From: Rubrivivax sp.
GTDB taxonomy: Bacteria > Pseudomonadota > Gammaproteobacteria > Burkholderiales > Burkholderiaceae_C
NCBI GenBank assembly: GCA_024641945.1
Contig: JAHECD010000046.1
Coordinates: 1 to 35,122, forward strand
Length of the DNA: 35,122 bases
Direction: 5' to 3'
Position numbers and translations under genes: made by a program. How positions within the stretch are numbered: position 1 is the first letter of the stretch; the number at the start of each line of letters is the position of its first letter. Under the pieces are notes generated by a model. The model saw nothing but the letters and a program-made list of their open reading frames with translations. It ran no database searches and was not told where the DNA came from. Below are positions 25,387 through 34,261 of this stretch, piece by piece.

Positions 25387-26694
25387 TCAGGCAGACATCA
25401 GTTCGTCGAAAGGTACCACCTTGTCGACAACTTTGACCTGGCCGAGCACGTGCTCGGTGACGTTGTTCTCGATCACCACCGCCTCGACTTCCGCCATGCG
25501 CTGCCGGTCGGTGAGGTAGTAGCGCACGACCTCTGCCGGCTTCTCATAGCTCTGGCTGAGTTCCTCGATGTGCTTTTGCAGTTGATCCGGCTTGGCCTGC
25601 AGGTTACTGGTGCGCACCAGCTCGGCCACCACCAAGCCCAGGCGCACCCGCCGCTCGGCCTGCGGTTGGAAGATTTCGGCCGGAATCGGTGCGGATTCAG
25701 CGTCCTTCACGCCTCGCTGTTTGAGGTCGGCGCGGGCGGATTCGGTCATGCGCTCGACTTCATTGCCAACCAGTGCATTGGGCACGTCGAGTTCGGCCAC
25801 CTTGACGAGGGCATCCATCACAGCCCCCTTGTTGCGAGCGAGTACACGAAATTTGACCTCGCGTTCGAGGTTCTTCCTGACGTCGGCACGCAGGCCCTCG
25901 ACCGTGGCCTCCTTGATACCCAGTGCCTTGGCAAACGCCTCGTCGACGGCAGGAAGCTGGGCGGCCTCGATCTTTTTCATCGTCACGAGGAAGTCGGCCT
26001 CCTTGCCAGCGACGTCCTTGCCGTGATAGTCCTGCGGGAACTGGAGCGGGAAAGTCTTGTTCTCGCCGACCTTCATGCCGCGTACGGCCTTGTCGAACTG
26101 CTCGAGCATCTGACCCTCGCCGATCACGAACTGGAAGGCTTCGGCCCTGCCGCCCGCGAATGGCTCACCGTCGATCTTTCCTTCGAAGTCGATCGTCACG
26201 CGATCCGTCTCCACCGCCCCTTCGGCTGCCGGGCGCTGGGAAAAGGTGCGCCGCTGCTTGCGCAGGATGTCGACGGTTCGGTCGATCGCCGCCTCGGTCA
26301 CCTCGGACGAAATACGCTCGACCTCCAGCGTCGACAGGTCACCAAGCTTCACCTCCGGATAGACCTCGAACGTGGCGTCAAAGGCAAGTTGTCCCTCCGG
26401 CGCTTCGTCCTTTTGCGTGATGCGCGGCGTGCCGGCGACCCGCAACTTGGCCTCCGTTGCGGCGTCGTTGAAGGCCTGGCCGATGCGGTCGTTGACAACT
26501 TCGTGCTGGACCGAATAGCCATAGCGCTGGGCGACCACCGACATCGGCACCTTGCCGGGGCGGAACCCATCGGCCTTCACCGTGCGCGACAAGCGCTTCA
26601 GTCGCGATTCGACTTCGCTACCGATGTCGCTGGCGGGCACGGTCAATGTGATGCGGCGTTCGAGCTTCTCGAGGGTTTCGACGGTGACGGCCAT
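25387..26694 (-). CDS. tig: Trigger factor
   Basis: Trigger factor is the ribosome-bound chaperone and peptidyl-prolyl isomerase that meets nascent chains. The 435-residue product has the ribosome-binding signature [17 protein letters not shown] in the N-terminal domain, an FKBP-type isomerase domain ([20 protein letters not shown] to [17 protein letters not shown], about 160-245), and the C-terminal chaperone arms. The start follows tRNA-Leu(UAG) by 34 bases, so the tRNA and tig probably share a transcript. Confidence 0.97.
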   Translation of the reverse strand: MAVTVETLEKLERRITLTVPASDIGSEVESRLKRLSRTVKADGFRPGKVPMSVVAQRYGYSVQHEVVNDRIGQAFNDAATEAKLRVAGTPRITQKDEAPEGQLAFDATFEVYPEVKLGDLSTLEVERISSEVTEAAIDRTVDILRKQRRTFSQRPAAEGAVETDRVTIDFEGKIDGEPFAGGRAEAFQFVIGEGQMLEQFDKAVRGMKVGENKTFPLQFPQDYHGKDVAGKEADFLVTMKKIEAAQLPAVDEAFAKALGIKEATVEGLRADVRKNLEREVKFRVLARNKGAVMDALVKVAELDVPNALVGNEVERMTESARADLKQRGVKDAESAPIPAEIFQPQAERRVRLGLVVAELVRTSNLQAKPDQLQKHIEELSQSYEKPAEVVRYYLTDRQRMAEVEAVVIENNVTEHVLGQVKVVDKVVPFDELMSA

Positions 26695-26728
26695 GGGGAT
26701 CTCGACAGTGTTGAGGGTTGATCTGGAC

Positions 26729-26815
26729 TGGTGCGCGGGGTCGGACTCGAACCGACACGCCGGTGAAGGCGTCAGGACCTAAACCTGGTGCGTCTACCAA
26801 TTTCGCCACCCGCGC
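26729..26815 (-). tRNA. tRNA-Leu (anticodon UAG)
   Basis: Acceptor GCGCGGG pairs with CCCGCGC, CCA is encoded, the D arm reads TGGCGAAATTGGTAGACGC, and anticodon loop TTTAGGT gives UAG. A long variable arm and GGTTCGAGTCC in the T arm are present. The outermost anticodon-stem pair (27-43) is C-A, the other four pair. The tRNA lies directly upstream of tig. Confidence 0.96.
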
Positions 26816-26830
26816 GGGAGCAAGCCCAAG

Positions 26831-26836
26831 ATTTTA
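26831..26836 (-). promoter_or_regulatory. Candidate -10 element for tRNA-Leu(UAG)-tig
   Basis: TAAAAT on the minus strand lies 15 bases before the tRNA 5' end, a suitable distance for initiation. No convincing -35 hexamer is visible. Confidence 0.3.
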
Positions 26837-26884
26837 GCCTGCCGTGAGACAAGCCCATGCTGCCCCGCGGTACGGCTCGGACCA

Positions 26885-28396
26885 TCAGGTTGCGGGCGTG
26901 TCTTGCCGCTTCACACGGAACCACGCGGCGTACATCGCGGGCAAAGCCAGCAGGGTCAACGCCGTCGCCACGATCAAGCCCCCCATGATGGCCACCGCCA
27001 TCGGCCCCCAGAAGACACTTCGCGACAACGGAATCATCGCGAGCACGGCTGCGGCGGCTGTCAAAACGATGGGACGAAATCGCCGAACCGCCGATTCGAC
27101 GATAGCGTCCCATGCAGCAATCCCACGGGACCGGTCCTGCTCGATCTGGTCGATGAGGATGACCGAATTGCGCATGATCATGCCCATGAGCGCGATCACG
27201 CCCAGCAGCGCGACAAAGCCGAATGGCCGACCCAGCAACAGCAACGCGCCGGCCACTCCGGCGATGCCGAGCGGGCCTGTCAGAAAGACCAGCATGGCGC
27301 GGCTGAAACTCTGCAGTTGCAGCACGAGCAGCGTAAAGATCAAGAAGAGCATCACCGGCACGCCAGCCGCGATCGAGCCCTGCCCTTTGCTGCTTTCCTC
27401 CACAGCCCCCGCCACTTCGATGCCGTAACCGGCAGGCATTTCGGCCTTCAACTGCTGCAATCGCGGCCACACCTGAGCGGTCACCGTAGGGCCTTGCACA
27501 CCTTCCACCACATCGCCCTGTACCGTGACCGCATAGTTTCTGCCTTCGCGCCAAAGAACGCCGGGCTCCCAGCCGAAGCCCACCTTCGCGATCTGCGTCA
27601 ACGGGATGAATCGGCCAGACGCCGTCGGCATGTAGGCGTTTCCAATGTCCGTGATCGCATTGCGTTCCTCAACGGGTTGACGCAGCACGATATCGATCAA
27701 CTTGTCGCCCTCGCGATATTGACCGATCGTGCTGCCAGACAGGATGGTCCTCGACGCCTGCGCAAGCGCCTGGCTCGAAACACCCAGGGCGCGTGCCTTG
27801 TCCTGGTCGATCTCGAGGCGCAGGACCTTGATGGATTCGTTCCAGTTGTCATTCACGCCACGCATCAACGGGTTTTCGCGCAGGACCGCTTTGGCGCGAT
27901 CGGCCCATTGGCGCACCTGCGTCGCATCGGCCCCGACAACGCGGAACTGCACCGGATACGCCACCGGCGGCCCGTTTGGAAGCAGTTTGACCCGAGTTCG
28001 TGCCTCGGGGAACTCGGTTGCCATCAATGCCGGCAGCTTGACCCGCAGCGTTTCGCGGACCTTCAGGTCGGTGGGCAACAGGATGACCTGCGCGACGTTG
28101 GACTGCTGGAAGATCTGGTCCAACGGAAGGTAGAAACGCGGCACACCACTGCCAACCCAGGTGGTCACCGACTGCATGCCGGGCTCCTGCATCAGCCGCG
28201 TCTCGAAGCGGCGCGCCACGTCGTCCATCTGCTGGATCGTCGACCCCTCGGGCAGCCACAGATCGACCAGGATCTCGGGGCGGCTCGAATCTGGAAAGAA
28301 TTGTTGCTGCACCCGCCCCATACCTGCGAGGCCCAGCGCAAAGGTCAGCAATGTCAGCCCGATGGTGACCCAACGGTGCGCAACGCACCAGTGCAC
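26885..28396 (-). pseudogene. RND efflux permease, C-terminal half (downstream of in-frame amber codon)
   Basis: The 503 codons match the second half of an RND multidrug-efflux permease: TM7 (VTIGLTLLTFALGLAGMG), the periplasmic loop starting QQQFFPDSSRPEILVDLWLP, and TM8-12 near the end (MLFLIFTLLVLQLQSF, GIAGVAGALLLL, PIVLTAAAAVLAMIPL). It is in the same frame as the upstream half and separated from it only by a TAG and six further codons. The first possible start, GTG 28396, lacks a proper ribosome-binding site (AGG is 13 bases away). Either it is the broken 3' part of one gene, or it is made by readthrough or reinitiation. No other damage is seen. Confidence 0.75.
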
Positions 28397-28414
28397 GATG
28401 CGGCGGAACCTGGC

Positions 28415-30031
28415 CTAGAAGGGCGTATTGAAGAGTTCACCCTCGTGCGCATCCCCGTCCACCTGCTTGCGCGTATGCAGCAACCACGCCCCCAGATACG
28501 GCACGAAGTACACGGAGACGACCCAAGAAATGAGCAGCGCCGCCGAGGTGACCGCAAAAATTGCAAACGTATATTCACCAGTGACCGACTTCGCCATTCC
28601 AATCGGAAGAAAACCTGCGGCCGTGATCAGAGTGCCCGTGAGCATCGGCATGGCGGTCACGTCGTATGCAAACGTCGCCGCACGCATCTTGTCGTACCCT
28701 TCCTCGAGCTTGCGCACCATCATCTCGACGGCAATGATGGCGTCGTCGACGAGCAGACCGAGCGCAATGATCAATGAGCCCAGCGAAATCTTGTGCAGTC
28801 CCACGCCCCAATAGAACATGGTCACAAACGTGATCGCAAGGACGAGAGGAATGGTGATGCCGACCACCAGACCCGGCCAGATATCGATGCGCAACGGCCG
28901 CGTATGCAATCCCAGGCTGATGAAGCTCACTGCCAGAACGATCACGACGGCCTCGAGCAATACGCCGACGAATTCGCCCACCGACCGGGACACCGCCGCC
29001 GGCTGGTCCTGAACCTGCGTCAGCGTAATGCCCAGGGGCAACTCGGCCTGCGCGCGAGCCGCCGCTTCACGCAATGACTTTCCGAGCGCAACGATATCGC
29101 CGCCCTTGGCCATGGAGATGCCCAGCGCGACGACTTCCTGCCCCTGATGGCGAACCTTGACCTGAGGAGGGTCCTGGTACGCGCGCCGAACGTCGGCAAT
29201 GTCCCCCAGTCGCAACGTGCTGCCTGCACCGGTGACCGCGTTCACGGCGCGGATCGGGAAGGCGCGCAGGTCGGCCACGGAATTGAATTGCCCACCGACG
29301 CGAACCTGCAGATTCTCGGTTCCGGCGTTCAGCACGCCGGCACCTTCGACAGCGTTCTGCGCGCCGATCTGTGCAATGACCTGGTTGAAATCCAGACCCA
29401 TCTGCGCCAGACGCTTCTGCGAAATCTCTATGAAGATCTTTTCCGGCAGCGCACCAAAAACCTCGACCTTGGCCACATCCTCGACACGGAGCAGGCGCTG
29501 GCGCACGGTGTCGGCAAATTCCTTCAACTCCGCCTTGCTGAAGCCGTCAGCGCTCAGCGCAAAGATCGATCCGTAGACGTCGCCGAAATCGTCGTTGAAG
29601 ACCGGGCCGATCACACCTTGCGGAAGCGTGCCGCGCATGTCGCCGACCTTCTTCCGCACCTGATACCAGGTGCCTTGCACTTCCTTTGGCGGCGACGAGT
29701 CTTTCAGTTGCAGGATCGTGAGCGATTCGCCTGGTTTCGTATAACTGCGGATCTTGTCCGCATACGGCACCTCCTGGAGGGTCTTCTCGATCTTGTCGGT
29801 CACCTGCTCGGCCATCTGCAATGCGCTTGCTCCGGGCCAGAAGGCCTGCACCACCATTGCGCGGAAGGTAAACGGCGGGTCCTCGTCCTGACCGAGCTGG
29901 AAATAGGCCGCAACGCCAAGCACCATGAGCGCGACCATCAAGTAGCGCGTGAGGGCCGGATGCTCCAGCGCCCAGCGGGAGATGTTGAATCGCGAGTCGT
30001 TCTTGCCCGAAGCGCCGGAAATTTCACTCAT
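28415..30031 (-). pseudogene. RND efflux permease, N-terminal half (ends at in-frame amber codon)
   Basis: The 538 codons match the first half of an RND permease: TM1 (LTRYLMVALMVLGVAAYF), a periplasmic domain starting DEDPPFTFRAMVVQAFWPGA, and TM2-6. TM4 keeps the paired Asp residues (LLVDDAIIAVEMM) used for proton transfer. It is TriC-like in sequence flavour. The protein stops with ELFNTPF and TAG at 28417-28415, where homologues commonly carry an aromatic residue (NTPFY); a single base change from a Tyr codon explains it. ATG 30031 has GGAG six bases upstream; a GTG at 30049 overlaps the preceding stop codon. If the amber were read, the product would be 1048 residues, the normal length. 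Confidence 0.8.
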
Positions 30032-30045
30032 GTCCGCTCCGGGGC

Positions 30046-31146
30046 TCACCGTGTGGATGGCTGGCTGGCGGGTTCACCGTACAGGCGAACCGCTTGGCCT
30101 GGCGTCAGCGTATGCACCCCGGAAACGACGACCGTTTGGCCGGCTTGCAACCCGGCAGCGACGACCACCTCATTGGCATCGGCGCCAGCGATCTGCACGG
30201 GCTGGACCTTCACGGTCATCGCCGTCTTGTCGAGCACCCAGACCGAAGAGCTCCCTTGATGCTCCATCACCGCCGTCAGCGGCAGCTTGGTGATTCCAGG
30301 CAGCGCCGGCACCGTCACGGCGACACTGGCCGTCTGGCCCAGACGAACCGGCGTCGCACCCAGATCGGCCTTGACCTGGAAGGTGCGTGTCGACGGGTCC
30401 GCGACCGCTGCGATTTCACGCACGGTGGCCGTGACCGGCGAACTCTCTGACCCCCAGAAGCGCACCTTGACGCTGTGGGACTTGCCCAGCAACGCGCGTA
30501 TTGGCGACAACTGATCCTCAGGTACCGCAAAGACCACATCACGGGGGCCGTCCCAGGCCAGGCGCACCACCGGTGCGCCAGCGCTGACAACGCTGCCAGG
30601 CTCGGCTTCCACGGCGGTGATGACGCCGCCAGCGTCAGCCGCCAGCACGCTGTAGCCGGCCTGGTTGACCTGGACGCTGGCCTGCGCCTTCGCCTGCAAC
30701 CATTGCGCCCGTGCAGCCCGCTCGGTGGAAATGCGGCGGTCCAGTTCGGCCGCGCTGATGAACCCCTGGTCGAACAGGTTCCTGTAGCGTTTCAGATCGG
30801 CGGCGGCCTGCGTGGCATTGACTTCGGCGGCGAGCGCGGCTGCGTTGGCGGCATCTTGTCCCAGCCGAAGATCCTGTGGGTCGATCCGTGCCAAAAGCTG
30901 ACCGCGCCGCACGTGGTCCCCCACGTTGACCGGCCTGTCGAGGATCTTGCCTGCGACTCGAAATCCGAGGCGGGACTCGACCCGCGCGCGCACGTCCGCG
31001 GCATATTCATGCGTACCGCCCGCAGTGCCCACGGCAACCGTCATGGTCCGCACGGCGCGCACTGGTTCGGGCGCCGGTTCGCTGCGGGTGCATGCGGCCA
31101 CCGCGAAGATCGAGAGAAACAGGGTCCAGCCGAGGTCAGGTTTCAT
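30046..31146 (-). CDS. RND efflux periplasmic adaptor (membrane fusion protein), lipoprotein
   Basis: This adaptor links an inner-membrane RND pump to an outer-membrane channel. The 366-residue product begins with a lipoprotein signal (FLSIFAVAAC, lipobox VAAC). A biotinyl-lipoyl-like region follows (LGFRVAGKILDRPVNVGDHVRRGQLLARIDPQD), then a helical hairpin, then a beta-barrel domain containing VRLGQTASVAV. The long open frame to 31302 runs into the divergent hpnC leader, so ATG 31146 is chosen for its signal peptide. Its stop overlaps or lies just before the permease start, so they form an operon. No outer-membrane factor gene follows. Confidence 0.92.
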   Translation of the reverse strand: MKPDLGWTLFLSIFAVAACTRSEPAPEPVRAVRTMTVAVGTAGGTHEYAADVRARVESRLGFRVAGKILDRPVNVGDHVRRGQLLARIDPQDLRLGQDAANAAALAAEVNATQAAADLKRYRNLFDQGFISAAELDRRISTERAARAQWLQAKAQASVQVNQAGYSVLAADAGGVITAVEAEPGSVVSAGAPVVRLAWDGPRDVVFAVPEDQLSPIRALLGKSHSVKVRFWGSESSPVTATVREIAAVADPSTRTFQVKADLGATPVRLGQTASVAVTVPALPGITKLPLTAVMEHQGSSSVWVLDKTAMTVKVQPVQIAGADANEVVVAAGLQAGQTVVVSGVHTLTPGQAVRLYGEPASQPSTR

Positions 31147-31189
31147 GGGTTCGACTTCGCCTTCCGGGTCGCCCAGATCGGACGGATTG

Positions 31190-31211
31190 TTAGTGACTGA
31201 CTGGTCAGTAA
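31190..31211. promoter_or_regulatory. TetR-type operator candidate between RND adaptor gene and hpnC
   Basis: TTAGTGAC, a six-base spacer and GTCAGTAA form an inverted repeat with seven of eight positions paired. A second overlapping repeat, ACTGAC-TG-GTCAGT (31196-31209), is perfect. The site lies 43 bases upstream of the adaptor gene and about 76 bases upstream of hpnC. RND pump genes are often controlled by TetR repressors; none is encoded in this window. Confidence 0.55.
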
Positions 31212-31287
31212 TGTATTTTTGATGCGAAATGCTGTCAATGGCGCAGCCGAGAATCAACCGCATCGGGCGCGTGGACAATGCGCGGGC

Positions 31288-32127
31288 GTGAGCATCGACC
31301 ACTACGAAAACTTTCCTGTCGCGTCGCTACTGTGCCCGCCGGCCATCCGCCCTGCCGTCATGGCGATCTACCACTTTGCGCGCACTGCCGACGACATCGC
31401 CGACGAAGGCAATGCCGACACCGAAACGCGCCTGCGGGATCTCGAAGCGTATGGCGCGGATCTCGACGCCTTGTATGGCGACCGCCCGACATCGCGGCGG
31501 TGGGCCGCGGTTTTCGAGCCGCTTGAAGTCGCGCGAGTGGCACACGCCTTGCCCAGGCAACCGCTGTCGGACCTTCTGGAGGCGTTCCGGCAAGACACTG
31601 GAAATCCGCTGTACGAAACCCGCCAGTCATTGCTTGACTACTGCCGTCGCTCGGCGAACCCCGTAGGGCGGCTGCTGCTTCATCTCTACGGGGTCGACGA
31701 TCCCATCGCACTGAAACAGTCCGACGCCATTTGCTCGGCACTTCAGTTGATCAACTTCTGGCAGGACTGCAGCATCGACCTCCCGCGCGAACGCATCTAC
31801 ATCCCGCTGGAGGACGCTCGCAGGCACGGGATCGACCTGACATCACCGGCAACTCTGCAAGACAGCCGGCACAGTCGGGCGATGCTGGCCGAACTCTGTG
31901 CCTGGGCTGCAGAACTCATGCACAGCGGCGCGCCCCTCGTACACGTGATTCCGGGACGGGCCGGCTGGGAACTTCGCCTGGTGGTGCAGGGCGGCCTGCG
32001 TGTTCTTGAGAGAATCGCGGCGATGGGGCATTCAACGATCCGGCAGAGACCCGCGCTTGCCGCTCCTGACTTCCTGCCGATCGCATGGCGTGCGATGCGC
32101 ATGCGACCCCACGGGAGCTTGTCATGA
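31288..32127 (+). CDS. hpnC: Hydroxysqualene synthase HpnC
   Basis: HpnC converts presqualene diphosphate to hydroxysqualene in the bacterial squalene route. The 279-residue product is of the squalene/phytoene synthase fold. The first Asp-rich motif FARTADDIADEG (with DDxxDE) and the second region ALQLINFWQDCSIDLPRERIY are both present. GTG 31288 (VSIDHYENFPVASLLCP) was chosen because it matches the typical N-terminus; an in-frame ATG at 31219 adds 23 unconserved residues. Its stop overlaps the hpnD start as ATGA, so it is translationally coupled. Confidence 0.92.
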   Translation: MSIDHYENFPVASLLCPPAIRPAVMAIYHFARTADDIADEGNADTETRLRDLEAYGADLDALYGDRPTSRRWAAVFEPLEVARVAHALPRQPLSDLLEAFRQDTGNPLYETRQSLLDYCRRSANPVGRLLLHLYGVDDPIALKQSDAICSALQLINFWQDCSIDLPRERIYIPLEDARRHGIDLTSPATLQDSRHSRAMLAELCAWAAELMHSGAPLVHVIPGRAGWELRLVVQGGLRVLERIAAMGHSTIRQRPALAAPDFLPIAWRAMRMRPHGSLS

Positions 32128-32972
32128 CCCCGCAGCAGTATGTGCACGACAAGGCGGCCAACAGCGGGTCAAGTTTCTATTACGCGTTCATGTTCCTGCC
32201 GGAACGTCGACGCGCGGCCATCACCGCCTTCTATGCGTTCTGCCGCGAAGTAGACGACGTGGTGGACGAAGTGCACGACCCCTCGGTCGCTGCGACCAAA
32301 TTGGCCTGGTGGCGCAACGAGGTGACTTCCTCATTTTCCGGAAAGCCGACGCACCCGGTCACGCGAGCACTGGCGCCGTTGACGGATGAATTTGCCATCC
32401 AGGAACACCACCTTCAAAGTGTCATCGACGGCTGCCAGATGGACCTCGTCCAGACACGCTTCCTGGACTACGCGGCGCTGGCCGGTTATTGCCATCTCGT
32501 AGCGGGCGTGGTCGGTGAAGTCGCATGCAACATTTTCGGGCGGACGTTGCCCGCCACCGTGACGTACGCACATCGGCTGGGGCTGGCGATGCAATTGACC
32601 AACATCATCCGCGACGTCGGGGACGACGCACGGCGGGGCCGAATCTACCTGCCGATATCCGAATTGCAGCAGTTCGACGTAAAGGCCAGCGAGATTCTCA
32701 AGCGCGACGCCCCATGGGGTTATAGCGACAGGTTCACGGCATTGATGCGATTCCAGGCAGAACGGGCGCACGCCGCCTATGACGAAGCCCTGTCATTCCT
32801 GCCTGAAGCGGACCGCCGCAGCCAACGTCCCGGGCTCATGATGGCCAATATCTATCGCTCTCTGCTGCGCGAGATCGAAGCCGGTGGCTTTCGGGTGCTG
32901 CACCAACGAACGTCGTTGACGCCCCTGCGCAAACTCTGGATCGCGACGCGTACCCAGTGGCAGGGGCATTGA
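32124..32972 (+). CDS. hpnD: Presqualene diphosphate synthase HpnD
   Basis: HpnD joins two farnesyl diphosphates to presqualene diphosphate. The 282-residue product has FYAFCREVDDVVDEVHD (first Asp-rich motif), HLVAGVVGEVACNIFG, and MQLTNIIRDVGDDARRGRIYLP (second Asp-rich motif), all characteristic of the phytoene/squalene synthase family. ATG 32124 is supported by GGGAG six bases upstream and by the ATGA overlap with hpnC. Confidence 0.95.
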   Translation: MTPQQYVHDKAANSGSSFYYAFMFLPERRRAAITAFYAFCREVDDVVDEVHDPSVAATKLAWWRNEVTSSFSGKPTHPVTRALAPLTDEFAIQEHHLQSVIDGCQMDLVQTRFLDYAALAGYCHLVAGVVGEVACNIFGRTLPATVTYAHRLGLAMQLTNIIRDVGDDARRGRIYLPISELQQFDVKASEILKRDAPWGYSDRFTALMRFQAERAHAAYDEALSFLPEADRRSQRPGLMMANIYRSLLREIEAGGFRVLHQRTSLTPLRKLWIATRTQWQGH

Positions 32973-32985
32973 CGTACGCAAAGGC

Positions 32986-34248
32986 GTGAAGAGGGTCGCC
33001 GTCGTCGGTGCCGGCTGGGCGGGCCTGGCTGCCGCCATCCGCACGGTACAGCGCGGCCATTCGGTGACGCTTTACGAGATGGCGTCGTGCCCTGGCGGCC
33101 GTGCCCGAACCATCGAGCATCACGGCGAGAAGCTCGACAACGGCCAACACATCCTGATCGGCGCCTATGTCCGAACGCTGGATCTCATGACGACGGTGGG
33201 CGTCGACCTCGATGCGGTGCTCGCCCGCATGCCGCTGGCGATGGTGACACCGGACGGTATCGGGCTTCGACTGCCTCCCGGCCCCCCCTTGGTGGCCTTT
33301 CTGCGCGGCGTGTCCGCCCAGCGCGGGTGGACGCTGGCTGATCGACTCAGGCTGCTGGCGCAGGCCGCGCGGTGGGCCTTCAAGGGCTTTGAGTGCCGAG
33401 AGAACTTGACCGTGGCGCAACTCTGTTCAGAACTGCCGACGACATTGCAGAGCGAATTGATCGATCCGCTGTGTGTGGCTGCGCTCAATACGCCTGCAAA
33501 CGAAGCCAGTGCGCGGGTATTCCTTCGAGTTCTGAAAGACGCCCTGTTTTCAGGTCCGGGATCTGCCGACCTGCTGATTCCACGGCGGCCGCTTTCAGAT
33601 CTGCTGCCCATGCCGGCCCAAGCCTGGTTGCTGGCCAATGGAGCGGCGCTGCGGTCTGGCACGCGTGTACAGGCGCTGGTCAAGGTCGAATCCGGCTGGA
33701 GCCTCGACGGCGACGTTTTCGACGACGTGGTCCTCGCCTGCACCGCGCCAGAGGCCGCGCGCCTGGCGCAGGACATCGCACCCGAGTGGGCCCACCGTGC
33801 GTCGTCTTTCAAGTACGAACCGATCGTGACCGTCGTCGTCGACGCGGCCGGCGCACGCTGGCCGGCGCCGATGCTGTCCCTGCCTCGCGGCCCGGCTCAA
33901 TTTGCGTTCGACCACGGGACCCTCAGTGGCCGCGCCGCGCGTTCGACCTGGGTCATCAGCGGCGCGCAGCGTTGGGTCGATGCCGGCCGCGTGGTCCTCC
34001 GTGAGTCGGTCCTGGCGCAAATGGAGCAGCAGTTTCCCGCCGGAACGTGGGCAACGACGCCCGTGGTCGTGGCGATCCTGGCCGAGCGACGCGCCACGTT
34101 TCGCTGCACGCCAGGATTGCATCGACCCGATCAGCAACTGGTTCCAGGCGTCGTGGCCGCCGGGGACTACGTCAGCGGCCCGTATCCCGCCACACTCGAA
34201 GGCGCTGTAAGAAGTGGCGAGAGTGCTGCCTGGGCCATCGCGCAATGA
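32986..34248 (+). CDS. hpnE: Hydroxysqualene dehydroxylase HpnE (FAD-dependent)
   Basis: HpnE reduces hydroxysqualene to squalene, the last step of the HpnDCE pathway. The 420-residue product is an amine-oxidase-type flavoprotein. It has an N-terminal FAD-binding motif VVGAGWAGLAAA (residues 6-17), CPGGRARTIEHHGEKLDNGQH, and a C-terminal FAD motif VAAGDYVSGPYPATLEGAVRSG. GTG 32986 is 13 bases after the hpnD stop codon; the ribosome-binding site is poor, so coupling to hpnD is likely. The gene converges on the TIGR03790-type gene. The cyclase gene (shc/hpnF) is not in the window. Confidence 0.95.
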   Translation: MKRVAVVGAGWAGLAAAIRTVQRGHSVTLYEMASCPGGRARTIEHHGEKLDNGQHILIGAYVRTLDLMTTVGVDLDAVLARMPLAMVTPDGIGLRLPPGPPLVAFLRGVSAQRGWTLADRLRLLAQAARWAFKGFECRENLTVAQLCSELPTTLQSELIDPLCVAALNTPANEASARVFLRVLKDALFSGPGSADLLIPRRPLSDLLPMPAQAWLLANGAALRSGTRVQALVKVESGWSLDGDVFDDVVLACTAPEAARLAQDIAPEWAHRASSFKYEPIVTVVVDAAGARWPAPMLSLPRGPAQFAFDHGTLSGRAARSTWVISGAQRWVDAGRVVLRESVLAQMEQQFPAGTWATTPVVVAILAERRATFRCTPGLHRPDQQLVPGVVAAGDYVSGPYPATLEGAVRSGESAAWAIAQ

Positions 34249-34261
34249 TCTGGCAGCGGTC

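Noticed and set aside
26729..26815. C-A mismatch at the first anticodon-stem pair of tRNA-Leu(UAG) as a sign of decay
   Set aside because: All other stems pair well, CCA is encoded, and one terminal mismatch is tolerated in functional tRNAs.
28394..28417. Pyrrolysine or other programmed recoding at the TAG
   Set aside because: No sequence element or pyl gene supports it, and this lineage is not known to use pyrrolysine; a point mutation or ordinary suppression is simpler.
26903..28777. 624-codon plus-strand open frame across the RND permease break
   Set aside because: Composition is that of a shadow frame (His, Arg, Gln rich); the opposite strand carries clear RND sequence on both sides of the amber codon.
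26885..30031. HpnN-type hopanoid exporter next to hpnC
   Set aside because: The permease has a membrane-fusion partner and TriC/AcrB-like sequence (DEDPPFTFRAM, TM4 Asp pair), not HpnN features.
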